Positions 43,433-52,455 are shown, counted from the stretch's first letter. The stretch: 64,000 nt of DNA from Slackia sp. (GCA_020725885.1 DYEA01000017.1:163042-227041); one strand, 5' to 3'. The notes: generated by a model from the letters alone, not told the origin. Made by a program: numbers and translations.

Positions 43433-43815
43433 GCGACCAGGACTTCTTCTTCGACGAAGAAGAGAGCGAGACAGCCGCGAAGGCGGAGAAGAAGGTCTCG
43501 AGCCCGCGGCAGGCCAAGCCTGCTGCGGCTCCGGCTAAGCAGCAGGTCTTCCAGCAGAGCGTCAGCATGACCGTGGCGTCGCTTGTCGCGGTCATCGCGC
43601 TGCTGCTCGGCGTGATCGTCGGGTACCTCATCCCGCGGGGCGCTTCGACCAGCACGCCCACCGACACCGGCGCGATCGCGCCGCAGCTGACGCCCGAGCA
43701 GCTGCAGTCAGGCCAGCTGCCGCCGGGCCACCCCGACATCAGCGGGATGACGGGCGGCCAGGCGACGACCGGCACGGCGACGGGCGCCGTCGAGGCGACC
43801 GGTTCAGGGAACTGA
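43429..43815 (+). CDS. Small single-span membrane protein, unknown function
   Basis: 128 residues with AGGAGGT before the GTG. A highly acidic N-terminus (DFFFDEEESE), an Ala/Lys/Pro-rich linker, one membrane span (VASLVAVIALLLGVIVGYLI, about residues 50-69) and a Pro/Thr/Gly-rich tail predicted outside. No recognised domain. It overlaps the rseC-like stop and is followed by a terminator-like hairpin, then by another single-span protein. The two may work together. Confidence 0.72.
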   Translation: MSDQDFFFDEEESETAAKAEKKVSSPRQAKPAAAPAKQQVFQQSVSMTVASLVAVIALLLGVIVGYLIPRGASTSTPTDTGAIAPQLTPEQLQSGQLPPGHPDISGMTGGQATTGTATGAVEATGSGN

Positions 43816-43826
43816 TATCCGCGTAT

Positions 43827-43854
43827 GGCCTGCCCGCCCCGCGGGCAGGCCTTT
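43827..43854 (+). terminator. Rho-independent terminator
   Basis: GGCCTGCCCGC-CCC-GCGGGCAGGCC is a perfect 11-base-pair stem followed by TTT. It lies between the two small membrane protein genes, and partial read-through may feed the second. Confidence 0.75.
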
Positions 43855-43879
43855 CGCACATCTCAAGAAGGGGTGGCTC

Positions 43880-44449
43880 ATGGCCATCAACAAGTCATCG
43901 TCGCCCACATGGGTGAAAGCCGTCGTCATCTTCGTGGCGCTGTCTTTCGTCGCATCCGTGGCGGGGATCGCTGCGGTAGCGGCTAACAACTCGGGCCGGT
44001 CAGGCGGCTCCACGGGGTCGGGAGGCGCGGCGCAGCAGTCCTCGATCGCCGCGAAGCACCAGCAGACCATCGACGCGCTGCTCGCCGCCCAGAAGGCGGA
44101 TCCGGAGAACGTCGACATCCTGACGCAGCTGGGTCACGCGTACTACGACTACGCGGCGGAGCTGACGAACGCCGGTCTCGGCCAGGCGGCGCAGCCGCTG
44201 TGGGCGGTCGCGATCAAGTACTACGACCAGGTCCTCGAGAAGCGCGCGGACGACAACCAGGTGCTCGGCGACAGGGCGTTCGCGGCGTACTACTCAGGAT
44301 CGCCTGACGCCGCGGAGTACCTTGCCCGGTTCATAGCGACGAACGACCCTGCGCTCGCGCAGCAGATCGAGGCCGCCAAGCAGTACCTTTCGGAGCTTGG
44401 AGGCGCCGCGCCGGCGACGGGTTCGGCTGGAGCTACGACAGCGCCATAG
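43880..44449 (+). CDS. Membrane-anchored TPR-like protein, unknown function
   Basis: 189 residues. A short N-terminus, one span (AVVIFVALSFVASVAGIAAV, about residues 14-33), a Gly/Ser-rich linker and two to three TPR-like helical pairs (NVDILTQLGHAYYDYAAELT; QPLWAVAIKYYDQVLEKRAD) ending in an Ala-rich tail. It is the third anchored TPR protein of this layout in the window. It converges with the reverse-strand STAS gene only 11 bases away. Confidence 0.75.
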   Translation: MAINKSSSPTWVKAVVIFVALSFVASVAGIAAVAANNSGRSGGSTGSGGAAQQSSIAAKHQQTIDALLAAQKADPENVDILTQLGHAYYDYAAELTNAGLGQAAQPLWAVAIKYYDQVLEKRADDNQVLGDRAFAAYYSGSPDAAEYLARFIATNDPALAQQIEAAKQYLSELGGAAPATGSAGATTAP

Positions 44450-44460
44450 GGCCGCGCGGC

Positions 44461-44820
44461 TTATGCGTGCGCGGTGTCGGCGAGCATCTGACGCGCTTCG
44501 TCGATGTCGGGTGCCGTGGAGAAGATGCCAGCGAGCCGCGTGAGGTCGAGGATGTTGTCGACCACGTCGTTGGTCACGAGCACGAGCCTGCCGCCGCTGG
44601 CGCCGAACTCCTTCGAGAGCGAAAGCAGCAGCCCAAGCCCTGAGCTGTCCATGTAGTCGATGCCTGACAGGTCGACGATCGCGCCTCGCGGGGCGTCCTT
44701 GAGAACACGGTCGACGGTCATGCGGAAGCTCGCGCACTCGCTGTAGTCGAGGTCTCCGGCGAGCGTCAGAACCCAATGGTCGTCGCCCGGTTCGATGTGG
44801 ATGGAGAGCGGCACAGTCAA
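44461..44820 (-). CDS. STAS-domain anti-sigma factor antagonist
   Basis: 119 residues with one STAS domain. The conserved DSSGLGLLLSL contains the serine that partner-switching kinases phosphorylate, in the family position after VDLSGIDYM. Such proteins release sigma factors by binding an anti-sigma kinase, none of which is seen here. CAACCTCC upstream reads as a good ribosome site (GGAGGTTG). It is divergent from a second STAS gene 110 bases away. Confidence 0.88.
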   Translation of the reverse strand: MTVPLSIHIEPGDDHWVLTLAGDLDYSECASFRMTVDRVLKDAPRGAIVDLSGIDYMDSSGLGLLLSLSKEFGASGGRLVLVTNDVVDNILDLTRLAGIFSTAPDIDEARQMLADTAHA

Positions 44821-44930
44821 CCTCCTCTACCAGACACCGGTGGGTTGATACCCGAACGGCGACCGCTTCTCACCCGGCGGCGCTCCGGCTACAATCGGGG
44901 AGCCGGTCCGGCGACGATGGAGGGAACCCC

Positions 44931-45266
44931 GTGCAGCTCGATATCGACGTGACGAAAGACGGCCAGACCTGCGTTCTCGCGGTGCGCGGCGAGATCGACG
45001 TCTACACCTCTCCCGTGCTCAAGTCCCGCCTGCACGAGGCCGTCGAGGAGGGCTGCGTCGACATCGTCGTCGACCTCGACGGTGTCGCGTTCATCGACAG
45101 CTCGGGGCTCGGCGCCCTCGTGAGCGGCCTGCGGCGTGTCAAGGAACGCTCTGGCAGCCTGCGGATCGTCTGCAGCAGAGACAACATCCTCAAGGTCTTC
45201 CGCATCACGGGCCTCGACAAGGTGTTCCCGATCGTCTCGAGCGCGGAGGAAGCCACGGGCTTCTAG
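44931..45266 (+). CDS. STAS-domain anti-sigma factor antagonist
   Basis: 111 residues, SpoIIAA-like: VRGEIDVYTSPVLKSRL, VDLDGVAFIDSSGLGALVSG with the phosphorylatable Ser, and LRIVCSRDNILKVFRITGLD. The GTG start follows TGGAGGG. TACAAT at 44890-44895 is a plausible -10 box. It stands divergent from the STAS gene at 44820 and before the Tat genes. Confidence 0.9.
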   Translation: MQLDIDVTKDGQTCVLAVRGEIDVYTSPVLKSRLHEAVEEGCVDIVVDLDGVAFIDSSGLGALVSGLRRVKERSGSLRIVCSRDNILKVFRITGLDKVFPIVSSAEEATGF

Positions 45267-45338
45267 CGCTTGTGCGGCGAACGGCGCACCCGTAGACTCG
45301 TTCGAGCACACTACCTCTGCACAGGGAGCAGACCGCCC

Positions 45339-45818
45339 GTGTTCGGTATCGGTGGCACAGAGTTCCTGTTGATCGCAGCCGTCGCGCTGCTGCTGTTCGG
45401 TCCGGACAAGCTTCCGCAGATCGCCCGGAGCATCGGCCGCTTCACGGCGGAATTCAAGCGCTACCAGGCGATGATGGAATCTGTGATCAGGGCGGAGGTC
45501 TACCAGGCGGAGGCCGAAGCGCAGAGAAGAGACCGGGAGAAAGACAAGGACGACCCGTTCCGGGCCGCTCGCGAGTACCGCGAGAAGGCCGGGACGACGA
45601 TCCCGGGGCAGGAGCGAGCGGCAGACACGCATCCTGAGGGGCCCGCGATCGCGGACGAAGCAGGGGCCGCCGGGGAGTCCGACGTCGACGAGACGATCGA
45701 CCCGGACTTCATCGCTCCGGAGCTGGCTGACACGGTGTGGACTCCCGGCGGCCCGAACGCTCCGGCCATCGAGGAGCATGGCGAGGACGGCGGAGAGGAG
45801 GAGCAGGCGGGCGCGTGA
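45339..45818 (+). CDS. tatB: Sec-independent translocase subunit TatA/TatB
   Basis: 159 residues from the GTG at 45339 (AGGGAGCAG upstream). The N-terminus MFGIGGTEFLLIAAVALLLF then GPDKLP is the Tat hinge motif, followed by an amphipathic helix (IARSIGRFTAEFKRYQAMM) and a long acidic tail. The length and tail favour TatB, but TatA cannot be excluded. It overlaps tatC (GTGA). Tat exports folded cofactor proteins such as hydrogenases, whose maturation genes follow. Confidence 0.88.
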   Translation: MFGIGGTEFLLIAAVALLLFGPDKLPQIARSIGRFTAEFKRYQAMMESVIRAEVYQAEAEAQRRDREKDKDDPFRAAREYREKAGTTIPGQERAADTHPEGPAIADEAGAAGESDVDETIDPDFIAPELADTVWTPGGPNAPAIEEHGEDGGEEEQAGA

Positions 45819-46600
45819 GCGCCGCGCCGACCGCTATGCCGATCTCTCCGAAGCGCATGCCGTTCATGGGGCACCTTGCCGAGCTGCGATCGCGGCTGAC
45901 GGTCGTCGTGGTCATGCTGGCCGTCACCTCGGTCGCCGGGTACTTCTTCGCGACCCCGATCTACAAGTTCTTGGTCGCACCGCTGCAGCCGGTGCTCGGA
46001 GACAAGCCGGCGGTGACGCTCAAGCTGCTCGAGGCGATGAGCGTCCGGTTCAAATTGGGCGTCTGGGGCGGCATCGTCGTGTCGAGCCCGGTGATCATCT
46101 ACGAGGCGCTCGCGTTCTTCCTACCGGCGCTCAAGCCGAAAGAGCGGGCGTGGTTCTTGTGGACGTTCGCAGCGGCCGTGGTGCTGTTCTTGGGTGGCGT
46201 GGCGTTCTGCTACACGTTCGTGCTGGAGCCGAGCGCTCAGTGGCTCTCGGCGCAGAACGGCGAGATCTTCAGCTACCTGCCGACCGGAGCCGACCTCGTG
46301 ACGCTCGCGATGTACTTCATGATGGGATTCGGTCTCGCCTTCGAGGTCCCGGTGCTCGTCTTCTACCTCGTGTACTTCGGCGTGATCCCGTACGACAAGC
46401 TACGAGCCAACTGGCGCGTGGTGTGGGTGGTGCTCGCGACCGTGGCGGCCATGATCACGCCTGACTGGTCGCCGGTGACGATGGGCCTGCTCGCGCTGGC
46501 GATGATCGGTCTGTTCGAGGGCACCATGCTGCTGCTGCGCGTGCTGCTCGCGCGAAAGATCAGGGCGCAACGCGCCGCGTTCGCGCTCGACGAGGACTGA
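45815..46600 (+). CDS. tatC: Sec-independent translocase TatC
   Basis: 261 residues with six membrane spans. Family motifs are present: KRMPFMGHLAELRSRL at the N-terminus, FLPALKPKERAW and MMGFGLAFEVPVLVFYL in the middle, and AAMITPDWSP near the end. It is the twin-arginine signal receptor. It begins in a GTGA overlap with tatB and is followed after five bases by hypA. Confidence 0.95.
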   Translation: MSAAPTAMPISPKRMPFMGHLAELRSRLTVVVVMLAVTSVAGYFFATPIYKFLVAPLQPVLGDKPAVTLKLLEAMSVRFKLGVWGGIVVSSPVIIYEALAFFLPALKPKERAWFLWTFAAAVVLFLGGVAFCYTFVLEPSAQWLSAQNGEIFSYLPTGADLVTLAMYFMMGFGLAFEVPVLVFYLVYFGVIPYDKLRANWRVVWVVLATVAAMITPDWSPVTMGLLALAMIGLFEGTMLLLRVLLARKIRAQRAAFALDED

Positions 46601-46605
46601 GGCCC

Positions 46606-46947
46606 ATGCACGAGATGGGCATCTGCGACGGCATCCTGACCGCGGCGGTGCAGGCTGCGACGAGTGCGGGTGCGAGCCGGATCTCGCGTATCGAGGTGAG
46701 CATCGGCGAGCTCACTGAGGTGATGGACGACGCGCTCCGCTTCGCGTTCGACGCGCTCAGGCGCGGGACGATGGCCGAGGAGGCCGTCTTGGCCGTGAAC
46801 TACCTGGAGGCGCGCTCGCAGTGCACGGAGTGCGGATCCGAGTTCCGCCACGACCGTTTCGATCCGAAGTGCCCCGAGTGCGGGTCGTACGTCATCACGC
46901 TGGTGCAGGGTCGCGAACTCAGGATCGACGCCATCGACGCCGAGTAG
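46606..46947 (+). CDS. hypA: Hydrogenase maturation nickel metallochaperone HypA
   Basis: 113 residues, the normal length. It starts MHEMGICDGIL; the His-2 and Glu-3 form the nickel site. The zinc site is CTECGSEF and CPECGS (two CxxC). It delivers nickel with HypB to [NiFe] hydrogenase precursors. No hydrogenase structural gene lies in the window. Confidence 0.95.
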   Translation: MHEMGICDGILTAAVQAATSAGASRISRIEVSIGELTEVMDDALRFAFDALRRGTMAEEAVLAVNYLEARSQCTECGSEFRHDRFDPKCPECGSYVITLVQGRELRIDAIDAE

Positions 46948-46956
46948 GGAGGCCGG

Positions 46957-47628
46957 GTGCGGATCGACATCGCCAAAGACGTCTTGGAGCACAACGACGC
47001 GCTTGCGGAGCAGAACCGGCGCAGGTTCGCCGAGGCAGGCGTGTTCGTCGTCGACCTGATGGCGAGCCCGGGCGCGGGCAAGACGACGACGATCCTCGCG
47101 ACCATCGCGGCGTTGCGCGACCGCTACCGCATCGCGGTCATCGAAGGCGACATCGCGTCTCGCGTGGATGCGGAGAAGATCGCCGAGCACGGCATCCCGG
47201 CGGTGCAGATCAACACCGGCGGCGCATGCCACCTCGAGTCGGCGATGATCCAGCGCGCCGTCGACCATCTGGACCTCGATGCGCTCGACCTCGTCATCGT
47301 CGAGAACGTCGGCAACCTCGTCTGTCCCACCGAATTCGACTTGGGCGAGCACGCGAAGGTGATGATCCTGTCGGTTCCCGAGGGCCACGACAAGCCGTAC
47401 AAGTACCCGGGGATCTTCGAAATCTCAGAGGCCGTCATCTTGAACAAGTACGACACGCTGGCCGTCTTCGACTTCGACGAGGCGGAGTTCCGCTCGGTGG
47501 TCGGGCGGCTGAATCCACGTGCGCCCATCTTCCCGATGTCGGCCAAGACGGGGGAGGGCGTCGCGGCGTGGGCCGACTGGCTCGCGGCCCGCATCGAGGC
47601 CGTCAAGGAGGGGCGCGATGACGCGTGA
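46957..47628 (+). CDS. hypB: Hydrogenase nickel incorporation GTPase HypB
   Basis: 223 residues. GTPase motifs are visible: MASPGAGKTTTIL (P-loop), EGDIASRVDAEKI, INTGGACHLE (metal-site Cys/His), ENVGNLVCPTEFDLGE and ILNKYDTL (base recognition, NKxD type). There is no His-rich N-terminal nickel store. It works with HypA. The HD-protein gene starts within its last codons. Confidence 0.95.
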   Translation: MRIDIAKDVLEHNDALAEQNRRRFAEAGVFVVDLMASPGAGKTTTILATIAALRDRYRIAVIEGDIASRVDAEKIAEHGIPAVQINTGGACHLESAMIQRAVDHLDLDALDLVIVENVGNLVCPTEFDLGEHAKVMILSVPEGHDKPYKYPGIFEISEAVILNKYDTLAVFDFDEAEFRSVVGRLNPRAPIFPMSAKTGEGVAAWADWLAARIEAVKEGRDDA

Positions 47629-48169
47629 CGAGGCGCTCGGGCTGCTGCACGAGCACGTGCCGACGGCGAACCTGCAGAACCACTGCCTCGCCGTGGGCTG
47701 GATCATGCGGGCGCTTGCAGAGCGGCTCGGCCTGGACGCTTCCGACGCCGACCGCTGGGAGGTCGCCGGCATCCTGCACGACCTCGACTACGCCCAGACC
47801 GCCGAGGACTTCGAGCGGCACGGCCGCGTGACCGTCGAGGTGCTTGCGGGCCGCATCGACGAGGAGCAGGCGCACGCGATCCTCGCGCACGCCGACAAGG
47901 CGCCGCGCGAGTCGCTCATGGACCGGGCGCTGTACGCGGCCGATCCCGTGACCGGCTTCATCGTCGCGGCGGCGCTCGTGCGGCCGGACAAGTCGCTGGC
48001 CGCTGTCGAGGTCGGAAGCCTCAAGAAGCGCTGGAAGGAGAAGACGTTCGCGCGTGGTGCGAGCCGCGAGCAGATGGCCGCGTGCTCCGAGCTCGGCCTC
48101 GAGCGCGACGAGTTCCTGGCGCTGTCGCTCGCGGCCATGCAGGCGCACGCAGAGGAGCTCGGCCTGTAG
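47618..48169 (+). CDS. HD-domain hydrolase
   Basis: 183 residues from the ATG at 47618, overlapping hypB by 11 bases. The metal-binding residues are in LQNHCLAVGW, AGILHDLDYAQ (HD) and AILAHADKAP, typical of HDIG-type phosphohydrolases that act on nucleotides. The exact substrate is unknown. The coupling to hypB may simply reflect tight packing. Confidence 0.8.
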   Translation: MTRDEALGLLHEHVPTANLQNHCLAVGWIMRALAERLGLDASDADRWEVAGILHDLDYAQTAEDFERHGRVTVEVLAGRIDEEQAHAILAHADKAPRESLMDRALYAADPVTGFIVAAALVRPDKSLAAVEVGSLKKRWKEKTFARGASREQMAACSELGLERDEFLALSLAAMQAHAEELGL

Positions 48170-48241
48170 GCGACACCCCTGCCGCTTGACGCGGCGTTTA
48201 TACTCGCATGAGCCGTCACCGACGCGGGGAGGCAAGCGCGC

Positions 48242-50704
48242 GTGCGCCTCATCGTCTCTGAGAAGAACATCGCAGCCCGGCGTATCGCCGAGATCCTGGC
48301 AACGGGCAAGCCGAAGGCCGAGTCCGTGCACGGCGTTCCCGTGTACCGGTTCCGGCGCGACGGCGAGGACTGGGCGAGCGTCGGGCTGAAGGGCCACATC
48401 CTCGGCGTCGACTTCCCGCGGGCTCTCAAGTGGCGCGGCGACGGCTGGGCCGCCGAGTGGCCTGACGGACGCGTCACCCCGGCCGACGTGCCGGCTGCGC
48501 TGCCGTCCCCGCCGTGGGACAAGCGCTCGAAGCCGTACCTCTCGGACGGTGTCGACCTGTCGGTGTGGAAGCTCCAGTCGCTGCCGTACCTTGTCTGGTC
48601 GCCCGTGGGCAAGCACGTCGCCGAGCGCGATATCGTGGAAGCGCTCAAGTCGCTCGCGAAGCAGGCCGACGCGGTGGTCATCGCCACCGACTACGACCGC
48701 GAGGGCGAGCTCATCGGCGCGGACGCGCGGTCCATCGTGCGCAGCGTCAACCCGCGGGTCCCGATCACGCGTGCGCGGTTCTCGGCGATCACCAAAGACG
48801 AGATCGAGCGGGCGTTCGCGGAGCCAGGCGAGATCTCGGAGGCGCTCGCGGCCGCGGGCGAGACGCGGCAAGACATCGACCTCATCTGGGGCGCGGTGCT
48901 CACGCGCTACCTGACGAAAGTGAAGTTCTCGGGCGTCGGCAGGCCGCGCAGCGTCGGTCGCGTGCAGACGCCGACGCTGCGCCTGGTCGTCGAGCGGGAG
49001 ATGGAGCGCGAGGCGTTCGTCCCCGAGACCTACTGGGTCGTCAAGGCGCTGTTCGAGGCGCGCGGACAGGAGTTCTCAGCCACGCACGAGACGGAGCGGT
49101 TCTCGAGCGAGAGCGAGGCGGCCGCCGTGCTTGAGGCCGTGGCAGGGCGCGACTCCGGCACGGTCGCGGAGCTCGAGAAGGTCCGCCGCACCGTCAAGCC
49201 GCCGACGCCGTTCAACACCACCGCGCTGCAGATGGCCGCGGCCGCGGAGGGGCTTGCGCCTGCCCGCACGATGCGCATCGCCGAGACGCTGTACATGAAC
49301 GGCTACATCTCGTACCCGCGCGTCGACAACACCGTGTATCCGCAGAGCCTGGACGTCGTCGGGACGCTCCGGATGCTGGCCGAGGTGCCGAACTACCGCG
49401 ACTACGCCAAGCGCCTGCTTCAGAAGCGAACGCTCACGGCAACGCGTGGCGCCAAGGAGACCACCGACCATCCGCCGATCCACCCCACCGGTCCGGCGGA
49501 TCCGGACCAGCTCTCGGCCGAGGAGTGGAAGCTCTACAACCTCGTCGCGCGCCGCTTCATGGCGACGCTGTCCGACTCCGCCGTGATGGAAGCGACCAAG
49601 CTCGTGGTCGACGTGGGCGGGCAGCGGTTCGTCGCGCGCGGCGATGCGGTGGTCGAGCCGGGGTTCCGCGCGATCTACCCCTACGGCTCGAAGAAAGACG
49701 AGCTGCTGCCTGCCGTCGAGCGCGGCGAGCAGGTGGCCTTCAAGGGCGCGGAGTCCGAAGCGAAGCAGACGCAGCCGCCGAAGCGCTACACGCAAGGCGC
49801 GCTCATCCAGGAGATGGAGAAGCGCGGGCTCGGCACCAAGGCGACGCGCCACGAGATCATCCAGACGCTCTACGACCGCGGGTACGTCACCGGCGACCCG
49901 GTGGAGCCCACGGCGCTCGGGCGCGCGGTGGTGCGAGCGCTCGACGCCTTCGCTCCGCGCATCACGACGCCGGACATGACCGCCGAGCTCGAGTGCGAGA
50001 TGGACGCCATCGCCAACGGCGAGGGCGCGAAGGACGAGGTCGTGACGCACTCGCGGCGGATGCTCGACGGCGCGCTCAAGGACCTGCTCGAACACGCGAG
50101 CGAGGTCGGGGAGATGCTCAAAGAGGCGTCGCTCGCCGACGCGCGCGTCGGCGCCTGCCCGAAGTGCGGCAAGGACTTGGTCGTGCGGTCGTCGCCCAAG
50201 ACCAAAGGCCAGTTCGCCGGATGCACGGGCTATCCCGAGTGCGATGCCACGTTCCCGCTGCCGCCCGGCAAGATCGAGTCGGTCGAGGACGCGTGCGAGA
50301 CCTGCGGCGCGCCGAAGATCCGCGTCATCCAGGCTCGGCGCAAGCCGGAGGTCCGCTGCATCGACCCGGCGTGCTCGAGCAACGCCGAGCAGCCGCTCGA
50401 CATCGGCGCGTGCCCCGCCTGCGCCGCAGCGGGCAAGGACGGGCGGCTGATCGCGCAGCGGTCTCCGCGCACGCTCAAGCGGTTCGCGCGCTGCACCCGC
50501 TACGACGAGTGCGGGACGAGCTACCCGCTTCCCGCAAGCGGCGAGATCGCGCCGACTGGCGAGACCTGCGAGTGCGGAGCGCCGATCGTGACGGTGCAGA
50601 CGCGGCGCGGCCCGTGGCGGGTGTGCGTCGACCCTGCGTGCCCCACGAAGGCCGACAGGCCCGCCCGGAGCGCCAAGACGCGCCGCGCCCCTCGCCGGAA
50701 GTGA
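48242..50704 (+). CDS. topA: DNA topoisomerase I, archaeal-type sequence
   Basis: 820 residues, type IA topoisomerase. The TOPRIM domain has IVSEKNIAARRIA and ATDYDREGELIG (acidic triad). The catalytic tyrosine is in NGYISYPRVDNTVYP near residue 357, which matches the SYPRTDN form of archaeal TopA more than the bacterial TYMRTDS form. The C-terminus has four cysteine-pair zinc-ribbon segments (starting CPKCGKDL, CETCGAP, CPACAAA, CECGAP). It relaxes negative supercoils. TATACT at 48199 is a good -10 box and GGGGAGG a ribosome site. Confidence 0.93.
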   Translation: MRLIVSEKNIAARRIAEILATGKPKAESVHGVPVYRFRRDGEDWASVGLKGHILGVDFPRALKWRGDGWAAEWPDGRVTPADVPAALPSPPWDKRSKPYLSDGVDLSVWKLQSLPYLVWSPVGKHVAERDIVEALKSLAKQADAVVIATDYDREGELIGADARSIVRSVNPRVPITRARFSAITKDEIERAFAEPGEISEALAAAGETRQDIDLIWGAVLTRYLTKVKFSGVGRPRSVGRVQTPTLRLVVEREMEREAFVPETYWVVKALFEARGQEFSATHETERFSSESEAAAVLEAVAGRDSGTVAELEKVRRTVKPPTPFNTTALQMAAAAEGLAPARTMRIAETLYMNGYISYPRVDNTVYPQSLDVVGTLRMLAEVPNYRDYAKRLLQKRTLTATRGAKETTDHPPIHPTGPADPDQLSAEEWKLYNLVARRFMATLSDSAVMEATKLVVDVGGQRFVARGDAVVEPGFRAIYPYGSKKDELLPAVERGEQVAFKGAESEAKQTQPPKRYTQGALIQEMEKRGLGTKATRHEIIQTLYDRGYVTGDPVEPTALGRAVVRALDAFAPRITTPDMTAELECEMDAIANGEGAKDEVVTHSRRMLDGALKDLLEHASEVGEMLKEASLADARVGACPKCGKDLVVRSSPKTKGQFAGCTGYPECDATFPLPPGKIESVEDACETCGAPKIRVIQARRKPEVRCIDPACSSNAEQPLDIGACPACAAAGKDGRLIAQRSPRTLKRFARCTRYDECGTSYPLPASGEIAPTGETCECGAPIVTVQTRRGPWRVCVDPACPTKADRPARSAKTRRAPRRK

Positions 50705-50801
50705 GCGCGGCTCCAGGGCTCTGCCTGCGTGCTGCGTGATGCTCGCGTGCGTTCTGGGCATCCTCTGACTGAGCGCAATCTGGTCTTGCGAGGAGGACGC
50801 C

Positions 50802-51386
50802 ATGCGCATCGCGGTTCTGCAGTCAGCGATCCGGCATGACCGGGACGCGCACGCCCGCGCGCTCGCCGAGCTGAGGGCCCGTGCCGTCGCGCAGGGCGCC
50901 GAGGTGCTCATCGCCGCTCCGCTCGGCGAGGAAGGGCCGCTGCTCGACGGGGTCGACCTGCTCGGCTCCTCGGCGGTGCTCCAGGGAGACGCCGCTATCG
51001 ATCCTGCCGAGCTGGCGCGCGTCCGGCGCGAGCGGCCGGCCGTGCTGGTGCTGATGCCCGGGGCGGAGTCCGAGCTGCAAGCCGAAGGCGTGCTCGAGCT
51101 CGCGCTCGCCGCGTCGGTGTCGGTCGCAAGCGTGGTGGTCGTCGCCGAGCATGGCGGCGGCGACATCGGCTCGCCGGGGCACGGGGGGAGCGCCGTCGTG
51201 GTGGCTGGCGAGGTCGTGGCCGAGGCGTTCGGGACCGAGGACCTCGTCATGGCAGACGTGCCGGTGCCGCCGCCTCCCGTGGACGCGAGCGCGCCCGATC
51301 CCGATCCGCCGCTCATCCTGAAGCAGCGCTTGGCGCGGCACCGCGGCGAGAAGCCGGACGTCGACTATCTGGCCGACCTGTCGTAG
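50802..51386 (+). CDS. Nitrilase-like protein lacking the catalytic triad
   Basis: 194 residues, much shorter than the usual 260-300. The N-terminus MRIAVLQSAIRHDRDAHARA and GAEVLIAAPLG resemble the first strands of carbon-nitrogen hydrolases, and GGSAVVVAGEVVAEAFG resembles their last strands (SxIVDPxGxVLAE). The expected Glu, Lys and Cys active-site segments (FPE, K, C) are absent. It may be a non-catalytic fold member or a decayed paralogue. AGGAGGAC precedes the ATG. Confidence 0.65.
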   Translation: MRIAVLQSAIRHDRDAHARALAELRARAVAQGAEVLIAAPLGEEGPLLDGVDLLGSSAVLQGDAAIDPAELARVRRERPAVLVLMPGAESELQAEGVLELALAASVSVASVVVVAEHGGGDIGSPGHGGSAVVVAGEVVAEAFGTEDLVMADVPVPPPPVDASAPDPDPPLILKQRLARHRGEKPDVDYLADLS

Positions 51387-51518
51387 CGCTCGTCCGTCGT
51401 CCTGCGAGCGGTTGGGCCCGCGTCTCGTGCGTCCAAGGCCGTGTCCCCGGAGTGTTAGAATTCACCCGGGCCGTCCGGCCCGCGCTCGCATGCGTTCTGC
51501 CCCGAGAGAGGAGATCCC

Positions 51519-52454
51519 GTGTCGCGTCGCAAGGTCACGATCGTCGGTGCAGGCCAGGTGGGGGCGACCGCCGCGTACTCGCTGGCGCTCAAGGGGCTCG
51601 CCGACATCGTGTTGATCGACGTCGCGGAGGGGATTCCGCAGGGCAAGGCGCTCGACATGATGCACGCGCGGCGGGTCGCCGGCTACGACGTGAGCGTGGC
51701 CGGCTCGAACGGCTACGACGAGGCCGCCGGCTCCGACGTCGTGGTGATCACCGCGGGGCTTCCGCGCAAGCCCGGCATGACCCGCGAGGACCTCTTGCGC
51801 GTCAACGGCGACATCGTGCGGTCGGTGATGGCCGAAGTCGCACGGGTGGCGCCGGACGCGGTCGTCATCTGCGTGACGAACCCGCTCGACGTGATGACGT
51901 ACCTCGCGTGGAGCGTCTCTGGCGCGCCGCGCGGCCGCGTCTTCGGAATGGGCGGCGTCCTCGACTCGGCGCGGTTCGCGCACGCGATCGCGGAGGCGGC
52001 GGGCGTCCCCGTGTCGCAGGTCGACGCGACCGTCATCGGAGCGCACGGCGACACGATGGTGCCGCTCGTGCGGCTCGCGACGGTGGCCGGCCGGCCGCTT
52101 GCGGAGGTGCTCTTGCCTGCGGAGGTCGACGAGGTCGTGCGGAAGACCGTGAACGGCGGCGCGGAGGTCGTCGCGCTCTTGAAGTCCGGAAGCGCGTTCT
52201 ACGCGCCGGGGGCGTCGGTGGCGGCGATGGTGGAGGCGGTGCTCGAAGACGCACGCCGGGTGATGCCGACGTGCGCGGTGCTCGACGGCGAGTACGGTCT
52301 TTCCGGCGTGAGCGTGGGGGTGCCGGCCGTCATCGGCGCCGAAGGCGTCGTGGCGGTCGAGGAATGGGACCTGTCGGCAGAGGAGCGTGCGGTGCTTCTC
52401 GCGTCTGCCGAAGGCGTGCGGGCCGGCATCGCCGCGCTCGGCCTCGGGGAGTGA
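51519..52454 (+). CDS. mdh: Malate dehydrogenase
   Basis: 311 residues of the LDH-like malate dehydrogenase type. NAD binding is at VTIVGAGQVGATAAY; the specificity loop GLPRKPGMTREDLL has the Arg pair selecting oxaloacetate; VTNPLDVMTYLAW and the catalytic GAHGDTMVPL are in place. It interconverts malate and oxaloacetate and precedes fumarase, giving a reductive or oxidative C4 branch of the TCA cycle. TAGAAT at 51456 is a plausible -10 box. Confidence 0.95.
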   Translation: MSRRKVTIVGAGQVGATAAYSLALKGLADIVLIDVAEGIPQGKALDMMHARRVAGYDVSVAGSNGYDEAAGSDVVVITAGLPRKPGMTREDLLRVNGDIVRSVMAEVARVAPDAVVICVTNPLDVMTYLAWSVSGAPRGRVFGMGGVLDSARFAHAIAEAAGVPVSQVDATVIGAHGDTMVPLVRLATVAGRPLAEVLLPAEVDEVVRKTVNGGAEVVALLKSGSAFYAPGASVAAMVEAVLEDARRVMPTCAVLDGEYGLSGVSVGVPAVIGAEGVVAVEEWDLSAEERAVLLASAEGVRAGIAALGLGE

Positions 52455-52455
52455 C

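Noticed and set aside
48185..48204. TTGACG and TATACT before topA as a complete promoter
   Set aside because: Only seven bases separate them, far too short; the -10 box alone is kept as plausible.
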